Of a DNA stretch of 5,708 nt, positions 1-5,554 are shown in pieces (positions within the stretch are counted from its first letter, which is position 1; every line of letters begins with the position of its first letter). Made by a program: the position numbers and the translations under genes. The notes under the pieces were generated by a model. That model had not been told where the DNA came from. It searched no databases and worked only from the letters and a program-made list of their open reading frames with translations. The DNA comes from an uncultured bacterium (GTDB lineage: Bacteria; Actinomycetota; Coriobacteriia; Coriobacteriales; Coriobacteriaceae). The DNA is taken from positions 1 through 5,708 of the forward strand of contig CAJMRR010000134.1 of NCBI GenBank assembly GCA_905215835.1. The letters run 5' to 3'.

Positions 1-1
1 G

Positions 2-727
2 GCTGGTGCGGGCTCCACCGCCACGGATGACGCCGAGGGCTGCGGCAACTGCAGCAACTGCCTCACGCAATTCGAGGTCGAGGACGTCACCGATATGGCC
101 CGCGCCGCCGTGCGCTACGTGGCCACGCGTCCCATGCGCTTTGGCAAGTCGCTGATCGCCGACGTGCTCCACGGCGGCAACACCGAGCGCATTCGCCAGA
201 TGCATCTGGACGAGGACCGCGGCTACGGTGAGCTGTCGAGCGAATCGGTCGGGCGCATCAAGGACATCATCGGCCAGCTGTGCGGCCGCGGTTATCTGGC
301 CACCTCGCAGGGGCAGTACCCGGTCGTGGGGCTGGGTCCGCGTGCCGTCGAGGTCGAGGATGAGGCGTTCGCCTTTACCGTTAAGCGTCGTGCGTCCAAG
401 CGCAAGGCCTCGGCCCGCGCCCGCCGCGCCGTCGATCTGCTGCGCGAGGAGGCCGAGCTGGATCAGCGCCCGCGTGTTGGCGACGATGCCGAGCTGTTCG
501 AGCGCCTGCGTGCCCTGCGCAAGGAGATTTCGACCGAGCTGGAGATGGCGCCGTACATGGTCTTCTCCGACAAGGCCCTGCGCGGCCTGTGCCGTCTGCG
601 CCCTCAGACACGCGACGAGCTTATCCAGGTCAACGGCATCGGCGAGAAAAAGGCCGACGCCTTTGGCGAGCAGTTTATGGCGGCGATTGAAGAGTTTGAG
701 TCCGAGTATGCACGGAATGGAGCATAA
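2..727 (+). CDS. recQ: ATP-dependent DNA helicase RecQ, C-terminal part (5' end outside window)
   Basis: RecQ is a superfamily 2, 3'-5' DNA helicase that unwinds forked and recombination intermediates during repair. Only the last 241 residues are present; the helicase core lies upstream of the window and the frame is open to base 2. Partial residues 14-20 read CGNCSNC, the last three cysteines of the RecQ zinc-binding site. A winged-helix RQC domain follows (about 32-121, with the GxGxxRxxxxGxL-like stretch reading QLCGRGYLATS). Then comes a basic Lys/Arg/Ala-rich linker (about 126-143) and an HRDC domain (about 164-234) with the typical end LIQVNGIGEKKADAFG, a helix-hairpin-helix-like turn. 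The order zinc-RQC-HRDC is that of full-length bacterial RecQ, so the C-terminus looks intact. The stop (TAA, 725-727) is 2 nt before the next gene. Identity is secure; what cannot be judged is the missing N-terminal half. Confidence 0.95.
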   Translation, partial: AGAGSTATDDAEGCGNCSNCLTQFEVEDVTDMARAAVRYVATRPMRFGKSLIADVLHGGNTERIRQMHLDEDRGYGELSSESVGRIKDIIGQLCGRGYLATSQGQYPVVGLGPRAVEVEDEAFAFTVKRRASKRKASARARRAVDLLREEAELDQRPRVGDDAELFERLRALRKEISTELEMAPYMVFSDKALRGLCRLRPQTRDELIQVNGIGEKKADAFGEQFMAAIEEFESEYARNGA

Positions 728-729
728 CG

Positions 730-1485
730 ATGACATCCGACGATAAAACCGAGCGCACTGAGGTGTCCGCCGTGCCGCTGTACCAGCAGGTTATGGACGA
801 CCTAAAGGGCGAGATCGCGCGTGGCGTGTACGCATCCGGCTCGCGCATTCCTTCCGAGATGGAGCTCGCGAAGTCTTACGGCGTGGGGCGCGTCACCGTG
901 CGCCGCGCCATCGAGGAGCTGTCGCGCGCGGGGTATCTCAACCGCCAGCAGGGGAGGGGCACGTTTGTGTGCGCGCCCAAGCTCAAGCGCAAGATTGTCC
1001 AGAAGGGTGACGTTCAGAGCTTTTCCGAGGGTTGCGCTGCCAACGACATGGTGGCCGGAGCACGCCTGGTGTCGCGCACGGTGGTTGCGGCGACGCGCGA
1101 GGACGCGGCGTTTTTTGGGGTGGAACCCGGCTGCGAGCTCATCGTTGTCGAGCGCGTGCGCACGGCAGATGGCGTGCCCGTCATGCTCGAGAACAACGCC
1201 TTTGTGCTGGCCGACCATCCCTATCTGCAGACGCTTGCCGACAAGGACCTCACGGACAATTCCATCTTTGCGCTTGTTGCCGAGCATTCGGGCCGCGCGC
1301 CGCTCAAGTCCGACCCCTGTACGGTGGAGATTGCGCTTGCCGATGCTCAGGCGGCCCCGCTGCTGGAGGTGCCGGTTGGCGAGCCGCTGTTTTATATGGA
1401 GGCGTACTTTACCGATGCGGACGAGCGCCCTCTGCTGCTCGGGCGCCAAAAGATCGTGGGATCGCGCTACGTGTTCGACATCTAA
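730..1485 (+). CDS. GntR family (HutC-type) transcriptional regulator with UTRA domain
   Basis: This 251-residue protein is a one-component regulator. The N-terminal winged helix-turn-helix covers about residues 16-82: PLYQQVMDDLKGEIARGVY, then the IPSEMELAKSYGVGRVTVRRAI recognition region, then the wing RQQGRGTFV. A UTRA ligand-binding domain fills about 95-250, as in the HutC/NagR/FrlR subfamily, whose members usually sense phosphosugars or related catabolites. The start is ATG 730, with GGAG at 719-722 seven bases upstream. The gene begins 2 nt after the recQ stop, so it is probably co-transcribed and perhaps translationally coupled with recQ. It directly precedes a SIS-domain sugar-phosphate enzyme, and the intergenic region holds repeated ATAGAAC motifs that may be its operators. 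Inference: local repressor of the SIS gene, relieved by a phosphorylated substrate. The ligand cannot be named from sequence. No terminator is seen after the stop, so some readthrough into the next gene is possible. Confidence 0.93.
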   Translation: MTSDDKTERTEVSAVPLYQQVMDDLKGEIARGVYASGSRIPSEMELAKSYGVGRVTVRRAIEELSRAGYLNRQQGRGTFVCAPKLKRKIVQKGDVQSFSEGCAANDMVAGARLVSRTVVAATREDAAFFGVEPGCELIVVERVRTADGVPVMLENNAFVLADHPYLQTLADKDLTDNSIFALVAEHSGRAPLKSDPCTVEIALADAQAAPLLEVPVGEPLFYMEAYFTDADERPLLLGRQKIVGSRYVFDI

Positions 1486-1494
1486 CGTCCACAG

Positions 1495-1514
1495 ATAGAA
1501 CAATATAGAACAAG
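1495..1514 (+). promoter_or_regulatory. Putative operator, upstream pair of ATAGAAC half-sites
   Basis: ATAGAACA occurs at 1495-1502 and again at 1505-1512, so two half-sites lie in direct orientation exactly 10 bp apart, on the same face of the helix. A related pair lies 62 bp downstream (1557-1576), with 16 of 20 positions identical. This pair sits just upstream of the predicted -35 element. The assignment to the adjacent GntR regulator is inference from position. Confidence 0.55.
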
Positions 1515-1528
1515 TTTGGTGAAATGAC

Positions 1529-1557
1529 TTCACGGGTGTCGTCGTGCGTGCTATAAA
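1529..1557 (+). promoter_or_regulatory. Putative sigma-70-type promoter of the SIS-domain gene
   Basis: TTCACG (1529-1534, 4/6 to the -35 consensus) and TATAAA (1552-1557, 5/6 to the -10 consensus) are separated by 17 bp. The predicted transcription start is near 1563-1565, leaving a leader of about 65 nt. The AT-rich -10 stands out in a GC-rich genome. The -35 overlaps a small inverted repeat, GTGAA-N5-TTCAC (1519-1533), which could be a further protein-binding site. Confidence 0.55.
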
Positions 1558-1576
1558 TAGGACAACATAGAACGAC
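1557..1576 (+). promoter_or_regulatory. Putative operator, downstream pair of ATAGRAC half-sites at the transcription start
   Basis: ATAGGACA (1557-1564) and ATAGAACG (1567-1574) repeat the 10-bp-period motif found at 1495-1514. This pair overlaps the end of the predicted -10 and the start site, where a bound protein would block RNA polymerase. The two pairs are 62 bp apart, close to six helical turns, which would suit cooperative binding or looping across the promoter. Binding by the neighbouring GntR protein is inference. Confidence 0.5.
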
Positions 1577-1599
1577 CGCAGGTACGAGCGCCGTCGTTC
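1570..1599 (+). other. Possible leader hairpin in the SIS gene mRNA
   Basis: GAACGAC (1570-1576) and GTCGTTC (1593-1599) are perfectly complementary. The inner CGC (1577-1579) can pair with GCG (1588-1590), leaving a two-base bulge (1591-1592) and an 8-nt loop. No U-tract follows, so it is not an intrinsic terminator. It ends 13 nt before the AAGGAGGA ribosome site (1613-1620) and overlaps the last ATAGAAC half-site. It may be a 5' mRNA stabiliser or chance. Confidence 0.3.
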
Positions 1600-1628
1600 A
1601 AAACCGCCACACAAGGAGGAGCATCACC

Positions 1629-2597
1629 ATGAACGCACACGATCTGATTCAGGAAATTATCGAGCGCAAGGGCAAGATCGAGAACGTATTTTGGATCGCC
1701 TGTGGCGGTTCGATGCTCGACCTGATGCCGGCCAACGAGCTGCTCAAGCGCGAGGCCACCACGTTTACCTCGACGGTCTACACGGCACGCGAGTTTTGCC
1801 TGATGGCCCCCAAGAGTCTTGGCGAGAAGTCGCTCGTCGTCGCATGCAGCCACAGCGGCAACACGCAGGAGGTCGTCGACGGCTGCGAGATGGCGCTGGC
1901 AGCCGGCGCCGAGGTCGTTGCCCTCACCGACTGCGAGGGCTCCAAGATCGATAACGGCAAGTGGACCACCTGGGTCTATCCGTGGGGCGAAGGCGTGCCG
2001 CAGGCCGAGGTACCGCAGGGCATCGGCGCTCTGATCGCCGCCGAACTGCTCGACCGGCAGGAGGGTTACGAGGCGCTTGCCGACATGTACGCCGGCCTTA
2101 AGCAGATGGATGCCCTGCTGCCCGCTGCCCGCGAGAAAGTCAACGCCGAGCTGGGCGATCGCTTTGCCGAGCTCTGCCAGCAGCATAAGTTCTTCTATAT
2201 CCTGGGTTCCGGCCCCAACTTTAGCCAGACCTACGCCATGGCCATCTGCTCGCTCATGGAGATGCAGTGGCAGCACTGCTGCTACATCCACTCCGGCGAG
2301 TACTTCCACGGCCCGTTTGAGGCCACCGAGCCCGGCGTGTTCTACTTTGTGCAGCTCGGATCGGGCGAGTGCCGCCCCATGGAGGAGCGTGCGCTGGCGT
2401 TCCTCAACACGCACACCGACACGGTCATGGTGCTCGATGCGCTCGAGTACGGCGTGGGCGAGGTGCCTGCCAGCGTGCGTTCGTTCCTGGAGCCGATTTT
2501 CTTCTACAACATGAGCTGCGAGCTGCGCGCCGCCCGCGGAAAGGTGTTCGACCACAGCCCTGAGATTCGTCGCTACATGGGCATCGAGCAGTACTAG
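1629..2597 (+). CDS. SIS-domain sugar-phosphate deglycase, FrlB/FraB-like
   Basis: This 322-residue protein has two SIS (sugar isomerase) domains. The first spans about residues 17-125 and contains the phosphosugar-binding CSHSGNTQE at 73-81. The second spans about 178-318, with GSGPNF at 193-198. The stretch HSGEYFHGPFEATEPGVF (221-238) and the C-terminal DHSPEIRRYMG closely resemble the ends of FrlB, the fructoselysine-6-phosphate deglycase, from memory of that family. Glu211 and His227 are 16 residues apart and line up with the two residues reported as catalytic in FraB (Glu214 and His230). Such enzymes release glucose 6-phosphate and an amino acid or amine from phosphorylated Amadori compounds; the site of action is cytoplasmic. 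The start is ATG 1629 with a strong AAGGAGGA eight bases upstream. The gene follows a GntR regulator and is monocistronic here, with no FrlD-like kinase or transporter beside it. Exact substrate unknown; a GlmS-type isomerase domain or another SIS isomerase is the alternative. Confidence 0.8.
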   Translation: MNAHDLIQEIIERKGKIENVFWIACGGSMLDLMPANELLKREATTFTSTVYTAREFCLMAPKSLGEKSLVVACSHSGNTQEVVDGCEMALAAGAEVVALTDCEGSKIDNGKWTTWVYPWGEGVPQAEVPQGIGALIAAELLDRQEGYEALADMYAGLKQMDALLPAAREKVNAELGDRFAELCQQHKFFYILGSGPNFSQTYAMAICSLMEMQWQHCCYIHSGEYFHGPFEATEPGVFYFVQLGSGECRPMEERALAFLNTHTDTVMVLDALEYGVGEVPASVRSFLEPIFFYNMSCELRAARGKVFDHSPEIRRYMGIEQY

Positions 2598-2648
2598 GTA
2601 ACGGGAAAAGCATTCACCTTCGATTCGCAAGCGAACAGCGTGCGTAAA

Positions 2649-2687
2649 AAGCGGGCCGCGCCGGTGGGTTTCCGGCGCGGCCCGCTT
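2649..2687 (-). terminator. Rho-independent terminator of the minus-strand dehydrogenase (possibly bidirectional)
   Basis: A 16-bp perfect stem (2649-2664 with 2672-2687), almost all GC, encloses a 7-nt loop. Read on the minus strand it is followed by five T residues, the classical intrinsic terminator form, and it lies 41 bp past the dehydrogenase stop. Read on the plus strand only TTAGT follows, but the stem may also stop transcription from the convergent SIS gene, whose stop is at 2597. Confidence 0.88.
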
Positions 2688-2728
2688 AGTATCGCGCATA
2701 GATTCGCAAGGTTGCGGCAGCCAGCGGC

Positions 2729-3706
2729 TTACTTGGCGTCGTAGGCCTCGGCATCCCACCAGTCGAGTTGGGCGATGTTGTCGCGGATGTGCTGGCAGCT
2801 CTTGTGGAAGCCCTCGAGCTCGTGCTCGGAAAGGTCCAGCGTGTAGACCTCCTCGACGCCCTCGGCGCCGATCACGCACGGCAGGGAGGTAAAGATACCC
2901 TCCTCGCCATACTGGCCGGTCATGAGCGTGGATGCCGAAAGCACGGCGTGCTCGTTGTGCAACACAGCGGCGCAGACGCGCGCGGCGGAGTTGGCGACGG
3001 CGTACTCGGTGCACTGCTTGCCCTGGTAGGTCACATAGCCGCCCTTGCGTGCGAGCTCCTCGACCTCCATGTGGTCGAAGGCATACTTGTCGGGGTTCTC
3101 GGCCTGAAGTTCGTTAAGGCTCTTGCCGGCGATGGTTGCGGCCTTAAAGGCTGCCAGCTGGCTAAAGCCATGCTCGCCGATCATGTAGGCGTCGATGGAC
3201 TTGGGGCTCACGCCGACCTTCTTGGAGATCTCGGTACGCAGGCGGGCAGAGTCCAGGCCGCAGCCCGAGCCGATAATCTTCTTGGGATCGTAGCCGGTCA
3301 GATGCCACAGCTCGGTGCACACGACGTCGCAGGGGTTGGAGATGCTCACGAAGATGCCGTCAAAGCCGGCGTCGACGATGCGCTTGGCAAAGGTGCGGGC
3401 GGCGTCGGTGGTAAAGAACAGCTCGCCGTCGCGGTTGCCGGCGGCCAGCGCGACCTTGCCGGCGGCGTTGACGATGACGTCGCAGCAGGCTAGCTCCTCG
3501 TAGTGGTCATAGCAGTTGACGATCTTGGTGTTGTACGGGACAAACGAAAGGGAGTCGCGCAGGTCCTGGACCTCGGACGTCACCTTGGCCTCGTTGATAT
3601 CGCACAGGTACAGCTCATCGGCAATGCCCTGCATGAGCAGGCTGTTGGCGACATGTGCTCCTACGTGGCCCTGGCCGACCACACCGATCTTACGCGTCTG
3701 GTACAT
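2729..3706 (-). CDS. NAD-dependent L-2-hydroxyacid dehydrogenase (L-lactate / L-2-hydroxyisocaproate dehydrogenase family)
   Basis: This 325-residue cytoplasmic enzyme interconverts a 2-oxo acid and an L-2-hydroxy acid with NAD(H). The Rossmann fold shows GVVGQGHVG at 8-16 and Asp36 for the NAD ribose. Family catalytic residues are present: Arg92 in the loop, Asn124 in SISNPCD, Asp152 and Arg155 in LDSAR, and His179 in GEHG. The substrate-specificity position, Gln in lactate and Arg in malate dehydrogenases, falls in KVALAAGN and appears to be Ala86. GEHGFSQ, EELARKGGY and TEYAVANSAAR resemble hydroxyisocaproate dehydrogenase. The substrate may therefore be a bulkier 2-oxo acid, or still pyruvate. 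The start is ATG 3706 because GAAAGGA lies seven bases upstream and the glycine motif begins at residue 8; the frame stays open to an ATG at 3799, but that would add 31 unlikely residues. It is a single gene, convergent with the SIS gene and ended by its own terminator. Confidence 0.88.
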   Translation of the reverse strand: MYQTRKIGVVGQGHVGAHVANSLLMQGIADELYLCDINEAKVTSEVQDLRDSLSFVPYNTKIVNCYDHYEELACCDVIVNAAGKVALAAGNRDGELFFTTDAARTFAKRIVDAGFDGIFVSISNPCDVVCTELWHLTGYDPKKIIGSGCGLDSARLRTEISKKVGVSPKSIDAYMIGEHGFSQLAAFKAATIAGKSLNELQAENPDKYAFDHMEVEELARKGGYVTYQGKQCTEYAVANSAARVCAAVLHNEHAVLSASTLMTGQYGEEGIFTSLPCVIGAEGVEEVYTLDLSEHELEGFHKSCQHIRDNIAQLDWWDAEAYDAK

Positions 3707-3713
3707 ATACGTA

Positions 3714-3720
3714 TCCTTTC
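3714..3720 (-). promoter_or_regulatory. Ribosome binding site fixing the dehydrogenase start
   Basis: Read on the minus strand, GAAAGGA is followed by TACGTAT and then ATG at 3706. This seven-base spacing favours the shorter product over the upstream in-frame ATG at 3799, and the shorter form matches the usual LDH-family N-terminus. Confidence 0.75.
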
Positions 3721-3743
3721 GGCCGAGTTTTTCGCGTCGAACC

Positions 3744-3749
3744 ATTGTA
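3744..3749 (-). promoter_or_regulatory. Possible -10 element for the dehydrogenase gene
   Basis: The minus strand reads TACAAT (5/6 to the -10 consensus), 37 bp upstream of the chosen start codon and so giving a leader of about 30 nt. No convincing -35 is seen at 16-18 bp; CTAGCA or TAGCAA are the nearest. Weak on its own, but placed sensibly. Confidence 0.35.
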
Positions 3750-3916
3750 TCGTCCTGCTGCCACTTTGCTAGGCTAAAGCGCCGTAGATTTTTGGACATG
3801 CCTTAATCTCTACTTTTGGAGTGATTTGGGCCGCTGACGGCATCGCTGGGCGATGTGCTCGCGCGGATGGGGCCGGTCGTTGTACCATAGCTGCAACTGA
3901 CTCGTAAGGAGCATCC

Positions 3917-4843
3917 ATGCCCATTCGCATTCCCGACGCCCTCCCTGCCGCCGCGCAGCTCGAGAGCGAGAACATCTTTGTCATGACCGAGTACCGCGCG
4001 CTGCACCAGGACATTCGTCCGCTGCGCGTGCTCATCCTCAACCTCATGCCCACCAAGATCGCCACCGAGACGCAGATCATGCGCAAGCTCTCCAACACGC
4101 CGCTGCAGGTGGAGGTGGATCTGCTGCGTACCAAAACGCACGAGGCCACGCACGTGAGCGCCGGCCACCTGGAGACGTTCTACCGCACGTTCGACGACAT
4201 CCGCGACATCCACTACGACGGCCTGATCATCACGGGCGCGCCGGTGGAGCAGATGCCGTTCGAAGAGGTCGACTACTGGCCCGAGCTCTGCCAGATCATG
4301 GATTGGTCCACCACGCACGTGCACTCTACGCTGCACATTTGTTGGGGCGCGCAGGCGGGGCTCTACCATCATTACGGTATCCAGAAGTACGACCTGCCGG
4401 CAAAGGCGAGTGGCGTGTTCGAGCATTATCTGGTGAAGCCGCAAAGCCCGCTGGTCCGCGGCTTTGACGACCGTTTCTATGCCGTGCATTCGCGCAACAC
4501 CGATGTGCGCCGCGAGGACGTAGAGGCCGAGCCGCAGCTTGAGGTCGTGGCCGTGTCTGACGAGGTGGGCCTGTACATCGTCAAGTCGACCGACAGCCGT
4601 CGCTTCTTTGTCTTTGGCCATCCCGAGTACGATACCGACACGTTGCGCCTGGAGTACGAGCGCGACGTGAAGCGCGGGCTCAACCCGGAGGTGCCGGCGC
4701 ATTACTTCCCGAATGACGACCCCACGGCCGAGCCGCGCAACGTCTGGCGCAGCCAGGCTCAGTTGCTCTACACCAACTGGCTCAACTACTACGTTTACCA
4801 GACCACGCCCTACGACCTGGCCCGCGCCGGCGAGGAGCACTAG
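3917..4843 (+). CDS. metA: Homoserine O-acetyltransferase, MetA family
   Basis: MetA activates L-homoserine by O-acylation, the first committed step of methionine synthesis in the cytoplasm. The 308-residue length is typical for the family. The conserved LNLMPTKIATETQ is at 41-53. The class I amidotransferase-like catalytic residues are at canonical positions: Cys142 in HICWGAQAG, with His235 and Glu237 in FGHPEYD. Residue 111, in ITGAPVEQ, is Glu. In this family Glu111 is known to favour acetyl-CoA and Gly111 (as in E. coli) succinyl-CoA, so the product is predicted to be O-acetylhomoserine, although many databases label such proteins succinyltransferase. The start is ATG 3917 with AAGGAG at 3906-3911, five bases upstream. 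The gene is transcribed divergently from the dehydrogenase and has no methionine-pathway neighbour in the window. No SAM riboswitch or T-box structure was recognised in its 210-bp upstream region. Identity is very secure; acyl specificity is strong inference. Confidence 0.96.
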   Translation: MPIRIPDALPAAAQLESENIFVMTEYRALHQDIRPLRVLILNLMPTKIATETQIMRKLSNTPLQVEVDLLRTKTHEATHVSAGHLETFYRTFDDIRDIHYDGLIITGAPVEQMPFEEVDYWPELCQIMDWSTTHVHSTLHICWGAQAGLYHHYGIQKYDLPAKASGVFEHYLVKPQSPLVRGFDDRFYAVHSRNTDVRREDVEAEPQLEVVAVSDEVGLYIVKSTDSRRFFVFGHPEYDTDTLRLEYERDVKRGLNPEVPAHYFPNDDPTAEPRNVWRSQAQLLYTNWLNYYVYQTTPYDLARAGEEH

Positions 4844-4877
4844 GCTGCGACTGTGGCCGTGGCTGATGTGACGGCGG

Positions 4878-5474
4878 TTAGGCGCTGACGATGTGGGGCA
4901 GCGGCAGGTCGTGGGCGTCGGTGGGAACGTGGCCGACGCGCTGTTCGTCAAAGGCGATGCCGATGATCTGACATGTGGCCGAAAGCGTGGGTAGGTAGCG
5001 GTCGTAGCAACCGCCGCCGTAGCCCAGGCGCGCGCCGGTTTGGTCGAAGGCCACGAGCGGCACGATAATCATGTCGAGAACATCGGCAGGCACGATAGGG
5101 AAGCGATCGCTGTCGATGTCCATGGCCGTGAAGGCCCGCGTGGGGTGGGCGATAAACGGAGCCGCGGACGCATCGTCGACAGCAACTGCCCGCATGCACA
5201 TGCGCTGGCCACAAGCTGTGGCTTCGGCTGCCGAGAGCATGCACGGATAGGCCACGCGCCAGTCGCGTTTGGCGGCCGCTGCGGTTAACGCGGCTGAGTC
5301 GACTTCGGAACCCATCGCGGCATAGACGGCAACGGTGTGCGGTGCCGCGGGATCCGAGCGACCCAGTCGCTCAACAAGCCGCGCACAGATAACGGCAGAC
5401 TTCGCTGCCCGCAAGTCCAAATCAAGAGCATCGCGCCGAGCAATCACCGCCCGCCGCAACTCAGCCTTGTCCAT
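4878..5474 (-). CDS. 5-formyltetrahydrofolate cyclo-ligase (5,10-methenyltetrahydrofolate synthetase)
   Basis: This enzyme uses ATP to convert 5-formyltetrahydrofolate to 5,10-methenyltetrahydrofolate in the cytoplasm, returning the stored folate to the one-carbon pool. The 198-residue product has the family layout. Lys3 and Arg7 sit in the N-terminal helix MDKAELRRAVIARRDAL, GSEVD at 56-60 carries the conserved Glu, and the signature GYGGGCYDRYL is at 151-161, near the nucleotide site. IGIAFDEQRV and LPLPHIVS close the protein in the usual way. The start is ATG 5474 because a near-perfect AGAGGAGG lies just upstream; an in-frame TTG at 5501 would add nine residues, but the SD sequence would then fall inside the coding region. 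It converges on metA with 34 bp between the stops and no clear terminator there. No strong promoter was recognised upstream, where a repeat-rich region begins. Confidence 0.93.
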   Translation of the reverse strand: MDKAELRRAVIARRDALDLDLRAAKSAVICARLVERLGRSDPAAPHTVAVYAAMGSEVDSAALTAAAAKRDWRVAYPCMLSAAEATACGQRMCMRAVAVDDASAAPFIAHPTRAFTAMDIDSDRFPIVPADVLDMIIVPLVAFDQTGARLGYGGGCYDRYLPTLSATCQIIGIAFDEQRVGHVPTDAHDLPLPHIVSA

Positions 5475-5479
5475 CCCAA

Positions 5480-5487
5480 CCTCCTCT
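5480..5487 (-). promoter_or_regulatory. Ribosome binding site fixing the cyclo-ligase start
   Basis: The minus strand reads AGAGGAGG, then TTGGG, then ATG at 5474. This strong Shine-Dalgarno match decides for the 198-residue product over the TTG start at 5501. Confidence 0.8.
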
Positions 5488-5496
5488 AGCAAACTT

Positions 5497-5523
5497 GCCA
5501 AAAAGGGACAGGTTTATTTTGGC
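5497..5523. repeat. Small inverted repeat (GCCAAAA / TTTTGGC) upstream of the cyclo-ligase
   Basis: GCCAAAA (5497-5503) and TTTTGGC (5517-5523) are perfect inverted repeats around AGGGACAGGTTTA. The stretch is AT-rich compared with its surroundings and lies in the cyclo-ligase upstream region. It may be a regulatory site, a leader hairpin, or the end of a small repeat element that includes the array to its right. Confidence 0.4.
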
Positions 5524-5554
5524 GGGTTTTATCTGTGCTGTGATGGGCGTCTGC

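Noticed and set aside
802..1614. Open frame on the minus strand opposite the GntR gene
   Set aside because: No domain is recognisable, and it covers a clear GntR gene and the SIS promoter region.
1551..3014. Long open frame on the minus strand (487 codons) opposite the SIS gene and the dehydrogenase end
   Set aside because: The product is rich in Arg, Ala, Gly and His with no recognisable domain, it crosses a strong terminator, and it lies opposite two well-supported genes. It is an expected by-product of high GC codon bias.
3707..3916. SAM riboswitch or T-box leader upstream of metA
   Set aside because: No conserved leader motif or antiterminator/terminator pair was recognised. The region shows only two TTTTGGA repeats (3790 and 3814) and the weak dehydrogenase -10.
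4844..4877. Terminator between metA and the cyclo-ligase
   Set aside because: Only a 5-bp GCCGT/ACGGC pairing with a 10-nt loop and no T-tract is present; too weak to call.
3803..4951. Long open frame on the minus strand (382 codons) opposite metA
   Set aside because: It mirrors the metA coding frame and has low-complexity composition; metA has all catalytic residues and a good ribosome site.
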